From positions 1-64,000 of IMG/VR virus record IMGVR_UViG_3300025543_000016: a DNA stretch of 64,000 bases. One strand, 5' to 3'. Shown here piece after piece: positions 55,482 through 61,992 of this stretch (its first letter is position 1; every line of letters starts with the position of its first letter). The stretch is from a virus. Made by a program: the position numbers and the translations under genes. Below the pieces are notes generated by a model. That model did no database searches. It was not told the origin of the DNA and was given only the letters and a program-made list of their open reading frames with translations.

Positions 55482-55796
55482 TTAAAGCTTTGCAGTTAAC
55501 ATTTTATGTAATACAGCACATTTTTCATATTCTTCATTTTTTTCATAATATTTAATTATTCCATTAAGTATATTTTCAGTTAACTCTTCATCAATATTAT
55601 GTGCAATTATTGTAATTGGATTAGATGTTTTTATGTTATTATTAATTAAATCTTTAAATGTTATTTTTTTAGTTATAATATCATATGAATTGTCAAAAGC
55701 TTTTTTTATAAATTCTTTACTTTCTAAAAAACTCTTTATTACTTCAGTACTTAATTCATCGTCATCTAAATCTTCAAAATCATCATAATTATTCAT
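55482..55796 (-). CDS. First leftward gene, acidic protein of unknown function (104 aa)
   Basis: A 104-aa acidic helical protein (NNYDDFEDLDDDELSTEVI at the N-terminus; IIKYYEKNEEYEKCAVLHKM at the C-terminus). It opens the leftward late module next to the divergent control region, so it could be a regulator, but no DNA-binding motif is visible. A TTAGTATATTAATA sequence lies 35 nt before the ATG. Confidence 0.6.
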   Translation of the reverse strand: MNNYDDFEDLDDDELSTEVIKSFLESKEFIKKAFDNSYDIITKKITFKDLINNNIKTSNPITIIAHNIDEELTENILNGIIKYYEKNEEYEKCAVLHKMLTAKL

Positions 55797-56039
55797 AGTA
55801 GTTATTTTATTTGTTATAGGAATACATCCTTATTAATATACTAATTTAAAACATCAAATATAATTATTTTTTTGATCTGTAACAACAAGCCCCCCTTCTT
55901 ATACAAAAAATAATGACCCCCCTGGTACTTATAATTATTTATGTATTGCATAGGCTAGGGGACATAGGATATTGCTCCCCTCCTAAATATTGAGCGGTAT
56001 GTACCCCGTATAAGTCTAACATTTAAATTTTTAATTACC
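55797..56039. promoter_or_regulatory. Divergent control region between late and early modules
   Basis: A 243-bp gap between outward-facing genes. It holds six-C tracts at 55890-55895 and 55917-55922, four-C tracts at 55977 and 56004, and an AGGGG/CCCCT inverted repeat (55957-55961 with 55977-55981). The tract starts are spaced 27, 60 and 27 bp, and three are followed by TTATA or GTATA. Such tracts are rare elsewhere in this AT-rich window. Likely holds the early promoter(s), regulator sites or an origin; which of these cannot be told by eye. Confidence 0.6.
55831..55844 (-). promoter_or_regulatory. Late promoter-like motif for first leftward gene
   Basis: Minus-strand TTAGTATATTAATA, a variant of TTTTGTATATTA, 35 nt before the ATG at 55796. 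Confidence 0.4.
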
Positions 56040-56384
56040 ATGAAAAATCAAGTTTATTTCAGCAAGATGAGAGTAAATGCTAACACGAAAAACGTAACCA
56101 TTTACGTCACATCTGAACCAAGGCAACGCAAAGACCTAAAAGTCTTAGGTTTTGCCATGGCACTACGCGTCCAAGACAATGTCTTGAATGGTCAGCTTAA
56201 TCTAGTAGACCCTGAAACGGGAACTAGCATGAAGTCTAACCATCCCTTGGTACAGAAGATGCAATCATCTCTTAAACCAGGAGACGCTATGCCAGGATTA
56301 ACAATAAATCCTGACAACCCAGTGACAAGCCTTGAAACAGGCGAGCCACTACGTAACCTGTATTGGGTAGAAGCAGCAGTATAG
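56040..56384 (+). CDS. First rightward gene, unknown function (114 aa)
   Basis: A 114-aa protein, beta-rich with MRVNANTKNVTIYVTSEP, LKVLGFAMALRVQDNVLNG and a C-terminal ETGEPLRNLYWVEAAV. Its G+C content and codon choice (CGC, GTC, CCC) are clearly higher than in the AT-rich small genes that follow, which may reflect strong expression or a different origin. An OB-fold nucleic acid-binding role is possible given the strand pattern but is not shown. It begins right after the C-tract control region. Confidence 0.75.
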   Translation: MKNQVYFSKMRVNANTKNVTIYVTSEPRQRKDLKVLGFAMALRVQDNVLNGQLNLVDPETGTSMKSNHPLVQKMQSSLKPGDAMPGLTINPDNPVTSLETGEPLRNLYWVEAAV

Positions 56385-56796
56385 CTGCTTTGACCCGCAA
56401 AGGTTTAAATTAATAATGAAAGATCGCCTGTTACGCACAGCTACCAGCTACCAATAACCACAATACCAGTTAGAAAACAATACAGAATATAGTGAATGTT
56501 ATATGTTATTTTTATTTATTTGTGTGTTGAGTTGTTAATAGGTCATCATATAAGCCATAATCATTGGTTGTATGCTTATCATAATAGCAGTCACACAGTA
56601 TAATATAAATATAGCTATAATAATTACGTGCACTCAACAAGCACTCAAATTATAATTGCATTGTGTATTATGTTCTTCTCTCTATGTATCTATATAAAGA
56701 GTAGTATAATATTACCCGCAATATCAAAACAGGCACATAGACAAATACCTGTATAAATTATGTATTATTTTATTAATCACCTAAAGCTGAAGAGCA
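56385..56796 (+). other. 412-bp non-coding stretch with inverted repeats
   Basis: No credible gene. Seen: TGTTGAGT (56525-56532) pairs with ACTCAACA (56632-56639); inside it ATAAGC (56550-56555) pairs with GCTTAT (56574-56579); and ACAGG (56729-56733) pairs with CCTGT (56748-56752). Fits a long structured leader for the following gene or a separate RNA. The first bases carry GACCCG, which also occurs in two other gaps of this module. Confidence 0.5.
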
Positions 56797-57084
56797 TTGT
56801 ACTACAACATTATGATAAATACAATTAAAGTATATCCGCATACATACATGGATAGAGCAGAAGGAGATCATTTCAAAGCTTTTCATATAGCTGATCTTAT
56901 TCATCAGGGAATTATGAACTTCTTGACTAATAAGTTAGGTTCTATAACCTTTAATGATATTAGTACTAATGAAAGTTATGAAATTGAATTAGTTAACGTT
57001 GATGATAGAACATTAGATGAAATTAAACTAATGTATCCAAATATATCAATGAGAACTCTTTGCACTTATAAAGACTGGTGCTAA
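56797..57084 (+). CDS. Early small protein, unknown (95 aa)
   Basis: A 95-aa protein (start possibly at the second Met, IMINTIKVYPHTYMDRAEGD). It has a mixed helix/strand pattern, FKAFHIADLIHQGIMNFLTN in the middle and ends CTYKDWC. No known domain was recognised. The stop overlaps the next ATG (TAATG), so translation of the 42-aa protein is coupled. Confidence 0.65.
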   Translation: MYYNIMINTIKVYPHTYMDRAEGDHFKAFHIADLIHQGIMNFLTNKLGSITFNDISTNESYEIELVNVDDRTLDEIKLMYPNISMRTLCTYKDWC

Positions 57085-57212
57085 TGTTCTTTGAAGATGC
57101 AGAATTTGCTTGGGAGCTCTATAAGATATCTCCTGAGCTAACTTGTACTTGTGATGAAGTACATGTATGTCAACAGTGCTATAAAGAATGGCAAGAAGAC
57201 TTAGAAGAGTAG
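57084..57212 (+). CDS. Small Cys-motif protein (42 aa)
   Basis: A 42-codon gene in TAATG overlap with the gene before it. The product has CTCDEVHVCQQC (residues 21-32), which gives Cys/His ligands for one zinc ion, in an acidic helical context (MFFEDAEFAWELYK). A host-directed or regulatory microprotein is plausible; function unknown. Confidence 0.6.
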   Translation: MFFEDAEFAWELYKISPELTCTCDEVHVCQQCYKEWQEDLEE

Positions 57213-57384
57213 CCTGTCAGCTTATCTTCGTACACGTTAGGTCCAAGTATGGCCGTTGGGTTTGACAACCCTGAACCGTGTATTTGACTTGTCTGTGGTA
57301 TATGTAACAGTCACCGTCAACCGGGTAAACGGTCGTTAAGAGGTAACCATGCTCTTTATTTTTTCACCTTAAAACAAAAACATC
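57213..57384 (+). other. Structured 172-bp gap
   Basis: Higher in G+C than its surroundings. TACACG (57231-57236) pairs with CGTGTA (57277-57282) around the hairpin GGGTT-TGAC-AACCC (57258-57271), and ACCGT (57313-57317) pairs with ACGGT (57329-57333). It precedes the 58-aa membrane protein gene, so it is a leader RNA or a small RNA. Confidence 0.5.
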
Positions 57385-57561
57385 ATGCTAACAAGAATCT
57401 TAGTAGTGCTATTAACAATATTTGTAGCATTTAACTGCTTTAGAGCAGGACATTATGCATCACAAGGAGGAGATACTGGAAGTGCAGTGTTACTCTTCAT
57501 TATTGGTGTTGCATCTTTATATATACCATTAATCCTAAAAGAAAAACCTAATAATACCTAA
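57385..57561 (+). CDS. Small membrane protein (58 aa)
   Basis: A 58-codon gene (MLTRILVVLLTIFVAFNC at the N-terminus). Two hydrophobic segments, ~4-18 and ~34-51 (AVLLFIIGVASLYIPLI), are joined by a Gly-rich loop (AGHYASQGGDTGS); the end is charged (KEKPNNT). Likely two transmembrane helices in the host inner membrane. The position in the early module suggests host takeover or superinfection exclusion, but that is a guess. Confidence 0.6.
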   Translation: MLTRILVVLLTIFVAFNCFRAGHYASQGGDTGSAVLLFIIGVASLYIPLILKEKPNNT

Positions 57562-57566
57562 ACATC

Positions 57567-57638
57567 ATGAGAATATATGTAAAAAATCCAGGCAGATTTG
57601 CCAAGTACAAGGATCAAGTTGTACTAACACACTTATAA
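57567..57638 (+). CDS. Possible microprotein (23 aa)
   Basis: Starts 5 bp after the previous stop, with the same AACATC-ATG leader style as the preceding gene. The product is MRIYVKNPGRFAKYKDQVVL plus THL. Basic and very short; may be a leader peptide. Low confidence. Confidence 0.3.
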   Translation: MRIYVKNPGRFAKYKDQVVLTHL

Positions 57639-58375
57639 TAATTATTACATGAATATATATTTATATAGCTACAAAGATCATAATTACTGTAGTTGCAAAT
57701 AGATATTTATTGTTATCTCTCTCTATAGTATTATATGTCTTATTACTTATAAGAGAAGTATTATATCAACCGTGATGTTGTAAAAATATTAAACACTTTA
57801 AATCAGCTGTCTATATAGATAAGAGTTCAAAGCCTCTATAAATGATGATGAGAGTGTATTTAGTTAGTTTAGCATTTAAGTCTTATTTATAAGCTTTGAA
57901 GTCCAGCTGACAAATGACAATTAACACATTTACCACTTTGAACAGGTAAATGCTAATATCAGTCATTTGTTAACATGTACAAACACTAAACCTAAGAAAC
58001 TAACGATTATGTGATACCTATTTAACATAATGACGAAAAGTAGGGAGCTTTTAATATTATTCTGTATTAATTGCTATATCTTCAAATGTGAGAAACTTGA
58101 AGATGAATCTCATTAAACATTGAGTAAACATTATAGAATTGCAGTTTAGTAGCTGTAAATGTTTTTACTAACTCAATGTTTATTAAATATTACAAGTGTG
58201 TAGGATGCTAAAAGGCTAGACCACTCTGACAGTTAAACTCTGTTGGCACACTTGTTTTATTTTTATTACATTAAAGACAACCAGGAGTCTATAAAATAAC
58301 CTTTTGATAAGACTGGACGAAATATTACATTAACTATAATTAATATCAAGGTTTAACAATATAAATAACAATATT
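57639..58375 (+). ncRNA. 737-nt non-coding array of nested hairpins
   Basis: No frame longer than ~17 codons was seen. At least six inverted-repeat units are present. (1) 57803-57910: TCAGCTG/CAGCTGA, TTCAAAGC/GCTTTGAA and TATAAAT/ATTTATA stacked. (2) 57910-57970: ACAAATGAC/GTCATTTGT around ATTTACC/GGTAAAT. (3) 58006-58031: ATTATGT/ACATAAT. (4) 58078-58104: ATCTTCAA/TTGAAGAT. (5) 58114-58182: TAAACATTGAGT/ACTCAATGTTTA (12 bp) around AAACATT/AATGTTT. (6) 58192-58255: ACAAGTGTG/CACACTTGT followed by a T-rich tract. The density and nesting argue for a transcribed structured RNA. I do not recognise it as a known family; large phage RNAs such as GOLLD or ROOL are possible comparisons. Confidence 0.6.
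58192..58265 (+). terminator. Possible terminator of the hairpin array
   Basis: ACAAGTGTG pairs with CACACTTGT (9 bp) with an inner ACAG/CTGT helix, followed by TTTATTTTTATT. The loop is large, so it may be a structural domain of the RNA instead. Confidence 0.4.
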
Positions 58376-58609
58376 ATGTCACATAATACAACTAAAATAA
58401 TAACAGCAATTGCAATACAACTACTATCACAACATAGTGTTAAAGTGATTGAGGGGTATAAATTATCAGTTATAACTAGTTATACATCTGAATTAGAAGA
58501 TATATCTAAAAAATATAACTTAAAAATGGTTGAGTCATTTAATCAACAATTTACTGTTCAAGGTATATTTGAAGTAACAAATAGTACTCATCATACTATA
58601 ACATTATAA
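58376..58609 (+). CDS. Early small protein, unknown (77 aa)
   Basis: A 77-aa protein with an N-terminal helix (KIITAIAIQLLSQHSVKVI) and a middle helix (SELEDISKKYNLKMVESF), then strands (FTVQGIFEVTN). It fits a small alpha/beta fold. No motif was recognised. It follows the hairpin array; the sequence just before it (58280-58316) contains CCA-GGA-GTC that can pair with GACTGG. Confidence 0.6.
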   Translation: MSHNTTKIITAIAIQLLSQHSVKVIEGYKLSVITSYTSELEDISKKYNLKMVESFNQQFTVQGIFEVTNSTHHTITL

Positions 58610-58625
58610 TAGAATAACAACATTA

Positions 58626-58658
58626 AACCTGACTAGAGATAACATCAAAGGTCAGGTT
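58626..58658 (+). promoter_or_regulatory. Leader hairpin
   Basis: AACCTGAC (58626-58633) pairs with GTCAGGTT (58651-58658), an 8-bp perfect stem around 17 nt, located 23 nt before the next ATG. May control translation or mark an RNA processing site. Confidence 0.5.
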
Positions 58659-58681
58659 ATTAAAAACAAATAAATAATACT

Positions 58682-58921
58682 ATGAACATCACATTAATTT
58701 ACCTCGTAACAACAGATAATGGAGAATTACCTGAATTTGCAACAACTGAAAGATTATTAGCAGTAGTTGATAATGAAAAAGATTTACATACAATAGTAGA
58801 TAAATATCATACTGCTGAAAGAAATTATAAAGCTGATGGAGATATTCCTCAATATCTACAAGATTTATATGATACAGAAATTAGAACTGAAGAAATTACA
58901 CTTAATCAAGAAATAGAATAA
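58682..58921 (+). CDS. Early small acidic protein, unknown (79 aa)
   Basis: A 79-aa acidic protein: a strand-rich start (NITLIYLVTTDNGELPEF), then helices (ERLLAVVDNEKDLHTIVDKY), ending in a Glu-rich tail (IRTEEITLNQEIE). No known motif. Small acidic early proteins in phages often inhibit host enzymes, but nothing here proves that. Confidence 0.6.
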   Translation: MNITLIYLVTTDNGELPEFATTERLLAVVDNEKDLHTIVDKYHTAERNYKADGDIPQYLQDLYDTEIRTEEITLNQEIE

Positions 58922-59106
58922 GTGTATTTAAAAATAACGGCAGGTGGATGTATTATTCCTTAAATGAAAAGACTGCACAGACCCGTAAAGTCGGGTGGAT
59001 ATATTGTGATTATTCCACAATGACTTAGAGCTGAAATTCAAAGTAAGTAGCCCTTTAAGGTAGGTAGGTAAACCTTTTTAAATTAAATCCAATAAATAAT
59101 AATATT
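58922..59106 (+). other. Structured 185-bp gap
   Basis: Hairpins: ACCCG (58981-58985) with CGGGT (58992-58996); ATTGTG (59003-59008) with CACAAT (59016-59021); and AAGGT (59057-59061) with ACCTT (59072-59076) followed by TTTA. GCAG/CTGC may close the first part. Local G+C is raised. Possibly a small RNA or a structured leader for the next gene. Confidence 0.5.
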
Positions 59107-59487
59107 ATGAATATTCAATTTGAAAAAAAATGGGATAATATGTCTCAAGAAGAATTAGTAAAAAAGATTAAAGCTGTAAAAAGCCAACTCTTTGCTCTTC
59201 AGTATCAGTTACACGCATATAATGATGGGTATTTATACCTAACATGTTTGCGTAGCTATGGTTCTTTGTCCTGGGAAACTCATATTAATGAGTATACAGT
59301 TCAAGAACTTTGTGACCAGTATGACGGTTATGATGGAATAGTAGATGTTTATACTACTAATCCTAACACTACTGTTACTACTGAGGGATCTGTAGAAATA
59401 ATGACTCTTGATGAAATTAAAAATGTTTCTCAAGATAACATTTCCATGTCAGCAGCTGTAAGTAACTGGATTACGAAGAGTATGTGA
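59107..59487 (+). CDS. Early protein, unknown (126 aa)
   Basis: A 126-aa protein with an N-terminal coiled-coil-like helix (SQEELVKKIKAVKSQLFALQ), a Tyr-rich middle (YQLHAYNDGYLYLTCLRSYG) and a Thr/Val-rich C-terminal half. No domain was recognised. Codon use is slightly more balanced than in the later AT-rich genes. It lies between two structured non-coding stretches. Confidence 0.65.
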   Translation: MNIQFEKKWDNMSQEELVKKIKAVKSQLFALQYQLHAYNDGYLYLTCLRSYGSLSWETHINEYTVQELCDQYDGYDGIVDVYTTNPNTTVTTEGSVEIMTLDEIKNVSQDNISMSAAVSNWITKSM

Positions 59488-60027
59488 TTAAGATGGGGGC
59501 TTATTATTAGCCTGGCAACAGAAAAATTTCACCTAAGCATGTGTCTAAACTGCTTTATAAACTCTCATCCAATTGCAGGTGTTATAGCAATAACAAGAAG
59601 AATTTATAAACAAACATTTATATTATTAATATTTAAATCACCCAGAAAGAAGAAGGGTTAGTGTAAATAAATAAAAATATAGCACGCTTTCTGGTAGTGA
59701 TTTTACTGACAGAGTGGGAAGCCCACATCTTAAAATAAAACATTATAATTAAACATTGAACCAAGTGAATAAGGGACCAATCCTGCCAGCAAATTTGGTG
59801 TGAGTTGATAGCTGGTATTCACATAAAGATACTAATCCTGAATTGACAGGTTCTAATAGTAAGGAAACTTATGCTATTATTGAGAGAGTAATCTTAGTTG
59901 TGTTGTTCCTGTTGAAAGGAATGCGGGGATAAATAGAGATAGAAGTTGCTAACCGTAACTCTACAACACAGATGTCTCAACATCATCTTTAGGTTCAATG
60001 TTTTTTAATATAAAAAAATATAATACA
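59488..60027 (+). ncRNA. ~510-540-nt structured non-coding region
   Basis: Multiple helices: AAATCAC-CCAGAAAG (59635-59649) with CTTTCTGG (59687-59694) and GTGATTT (59697-59703), 15 bp with a 2-nt bulge; GTGGG-AAG-CCCAC (59714-59726); GTGAAT/ATTCAC (59765-59770 and 59817-59822) enclosing GCCAGC/GCTGGT; TAATAG-TAAG-GAAA-CTTA-TG-CTATTA (59854-59879), a hairpin capped by a GNRA-type GAAA tetraloop; TGTGTTGT/ACAACACA (59899-59906 and 59963-59970); and GATG/CATC (59971-59984). A tetraloop-capped hairpin among long-range pairs suggests a folded RNA, not random DNA. Its family is not recognised. Confidence 0.55.
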
Positions 60028-60231
60028 ATGAAAAAAACAAAAATAATGTTAGCAATAATAATAACATTTCTTACCACTTGGTTTGTAGTAACTTTAATTA
60101 CTTATATGTTAAGTAGTGATATAAGTTTAAGAAAAGCTGCAACAGAACATTTTACTTTAATAATTATGGTAGTTTTTGGGTGGATTCCTTCAGTTGTAAT
60201 TGGAATAGATCTTGACAAAAAATTATATTAA
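60028..60231 (+). CDS. Small membrane protein (67 aa)
   Basis: I prefer the ATG at 60028 (MKKTKIMLAIIITF) over an in-frame ATG at 59998, because the Lys-Lys start before a hydrophobic segment is typical of membrane proteins and the intervening codons are poor. Two transmembrane helices: ~6-26 and ~44-61 (LIIMVVFGWIPSVVIGI). An early membrane protein of unknown role. Confidence 0.6.
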   Translation: MKKTKIMLAIIITFLTTWFVVTLITYMLSSDISLRKAATEHFTLIIMVVFGWIPSVVIGIDLDKKLY

Positions 60232-60253
60232 CAAACATTTAAATCAATTTAAT

Positions 60254-60535
60254 ATGCAATTTACATTTATAATACATGATTGGCCATTTCGTAAATATAA
60301 CAACCAAGTTGTTATAATTATATCAAATGAAGGAAAAAAGTCTTTAATATTGGATCAACAAGGTGATTACAATACTATAGAAACTACAAAACTTAAAGAA
60401 GTTACTCGTGAGTATGTAGAAAAAATGGTCATTAAAAATCAATTATTCCGTGAAATATGTTCAGATGAAGGTTTAATTGAAGTAAAATACCAAGATTCAA
60501 TTGGTTATTTATCATATATAAGTAGTTATATGTAA
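60254..60535 (+). CDS. Early protein, unknown (93 aa)
   Basis: Start taken at 60254 (MQFTFIIHDWPFRKYNNQ). An upstream in-frame ATG at 60212 lies inside the previous gene and its added residues look like read-through leader. Strand-rich start (VVIIISNEGKKSLILD), helical middle (VTREYVEKMVIKNQLFRE). No domain recognised. A strong terminator follows. Confidence 0.6.
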   Translation: MQFTFIIHDWPFRKYNNQVVIIISNEGKKSLILDQQGDYNTIETTKLKEVTREYVEKMVIKNQLFREICSDEGLIEVKYQDSIGYLSYISSYM

Positions 60536-60541
60536 AATTTT

Positions 60542-60577
60542 AATAGATGAAGTTGTAATGACTTCATCTATTTTTTA
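60542..60577 (+). terminator. Strong intrinsic terminator
   Basis: AATAGATGAAGT pairs with ACTTCATCTATT, a perfect 12-bp stem with a 7-nt loop, followed by TTTTA. Ends the unit containing the 93-aa gene. Confidence 0.9.
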
Positions 60578-60600
60578 TTAATATTATAAACTTAAACATT

Positions 60601-60759
60601 ATGCAACAACAAGAAGAAGAATGTCAGTATTTCTATATTAAAAACGGTGTTGAATTTGTAACACCATCATTAGAACATGCAATAGAAAAATGTACAACAA
60701 ATATTATTAAAGTAAAATACGGTAATAATACAACAGCAGAAATAAAATTAAAAAATTAA
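60601..60759 (+). CDS. Small protein, unknown (52 aa)
   Basis: A 52-codon gene starting MQQQEEECQYFYIKNGVEF, with a helix and a final beta-like stretch (NIIKVKYGNN). It follows a terminator and leads an operon in which the next gene starts 3 bp after its stop. Function unknown. Confidence 0.55.
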   Translation: MQQQEEECQYFYIKNGVEFVTPSLEHAIEKCTTNIIKVKYGNNTTAEIKLKN

Positions 60760-60762
60760 ATT

Positions 60763-60918
60763 ATGATCAACAAAACAAAATTATTTAGCAAGTTTAAAGA
60801 TTTTTTTAACAAGTTTACTTTCATGGGAGGCAAATTCATAGGAATTGGTATAGTTTGGGATAATTGTGACATAGCTCTTTGTTTACCTTTAATTGTAATA
60901 TCATTTAAATATAAATAA
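60763..60918 (+). CDS. Small hydrophobic-tail protein (51 aa)
   Basis: A 51-codon gene: a Lys/Phe-rich N-terminus (KLFSKFKDFFNKFTF), a Gly-rich stretch and a hydrophobic C-terminal half (IALCLPLIVISF). It could be a membrane-associated or amphipathic peptide. The stop overlaps the next ATG (TAATG). Confidence 0.5.
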   Translation: MINKTKLFSKFKDFFNKFTFMGGKFIGIGIVWDNCDIALCLPLIVISFKYK

Positions 60919-61508
60919 TGAAAAACGCTTTAGATAGTCTTTTATTAAATCAAAATGCTTATAAATATAACAATGATGTTATTAACAAAGATATTTTAAA
61001 ACTAAATCTTAGTAAATTACATAAAGGACATAGAACTGTAATTAATTTATATTTAGATAAAGAAGATGAAAACGTATTAAATATAACTAATGTATGGTGG
61101 GGAACTGAAGTATTTCAAAAACTGTATTTTAATAAAGAAAAAACAAAAATAAGAGTATCATTAACTTATCCTATTGTACCAAAATATGTTATAAAGTTTT
61201 TTGGATTAATGAAAAACAAATACAATAACATTAATAAAATTGAATTTGATAAAAACAATAATTATTTTTTAAAAGGTTATTTAACAACTAATAATAATTT
61301 TGTAATTCCTTATATTAATTTTGAGCAAAGTTTAAATGAACGTATTTTATTTAATCCATCAGAAACATTAATGTTAGTTATGGATTTTAATAAACGTTAT
61401 AAAAAATTAAAATATTTAATTAAAACAAATATGAATAATGAAGAATTTATAAATGATTTTTTTACTGTTAAAAATAAAACACTTTACATATCACATCAAT
61501 TATTTTAA
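60918..61508 (+). CDS. Early protein, unknown (196 aa)
   Basis: A 196-aa, very Asn/Lys-rich protein. Segments: KLHKGHRTVINLYLDKEDEN (~34-53), a strand region, then RVSLTYPIVPKYVIKFFGLM (~81-100) and a helical C-terminus. No domain recognised. Translationally coupled to the preceding microprotein. Confidence 0.65.
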   Translation: MKNALDSLLLNQNAYKYNNDVINKDILKLNLSKLHKGHRTVINLYLDKEDENVLNITNVWWGTEVFQKLYFNKEKTKIRVSLTYPIVPKYVIKFFGLMKNKYNNINKIEFDKNNNYFLKGYLTTNNNFVIPYINFEQSLNERILFNPSETLMLVMDFNKRYKKLKYLIKTNMNNEEFINDFFTVKNKTLYISHQLF

Positions 61509-61518
61509 ATAAAAAACA

Positions 61519-61992
61519 ATGATAACATCAGAAAAAACTATTCATGAAATACTTTTAAAAGCATTTGACAATACTAAAATTAAAAAAGATTTGTTTGTTA
61601 AAGGTTTAGTTTCATCTCTTAAAAGCGGTTATAAATTAGAATATTTGTTATATTTACTTTTTACAGATGAACCAGATATTTTTTATCCTAATGATTATTT
61701 TAAAACAAAACCGGATAAATACCAATTAGGAAAATTATTTAATTATGATGATTTAATTGATTTAGGTCTTTTGTCAGATGATTATATGACTTACGGTCAA
61801 ATTATAAAAGATGATGGTTATAGTTCAGATTATGATCCTTTTTATGGTAGAGTTAAAGTTAATATGTTTTATTATGATGATGAAAAAAACTTATTAAAAA
61901 AGGAATGTTCTTTGTCTACTCATGATTTAATAAAAATAAACAAAGAAGATATATTACATTTTAAAAACTTAAAAAATGGCAAAAATCAGTAA
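61519..61992 (+). CDS. Early acidic protein, unknown (157 aa)
   Basis: A 157-aa protein, helical at the N-terminus (EKTIHEILLKAFDNTKIKKD), with an acidic/Tyr-rich middle (DDGYSSDYDPFYGRV) and a final helix (LIKINKEDILHFKN). No motif recognised. The end overlaps the next gene by 17 bp. Confidence 0.65.
   Translation: MITSEKTIHEILLKAFDNTKIKKDLFVKGLVSSLKSGYKLEYLLYLLFTDEPDIFYPNDYFKTKPDKYQLGKLFNYDDLIDLGLLSDDYMTYGQIIKDDGYSSDYDPFYGRVKVNMFYYDDEKNLLKKECSLSTHDLIKINKEDILHFKNLKNGKNQ

Noticed and set aside
57651-57704. 17-codon frame at the start of the hairpin array (MNIYLYSYKDHNYCSCK)
   Set aside because: Too short and unsupported to annotate; could be a leader peptide but nothing shows it.
57639-58375. 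CRISPR array
   Set aside because: The repeats are inverted and differ in sequence from unit to unit; no constant direct repeat with regular spacers.
59239-59433. Minus-strand frame opposite the 126-aa early gene
   Set aside because: Antisense to a better supported gene; no leader.
59488-59997. Group I or group II intron
   Set aside because: No recognisable intron core signature and no interrupted gene on the two sides; only general structure is seen.
57213-60027. tRNA genes in the structured gaps
   Set aside because: I looked for a T-loop (GTTCRANNC) combined with an acceptor stem; none of the hairpins gives a cloverleaf.
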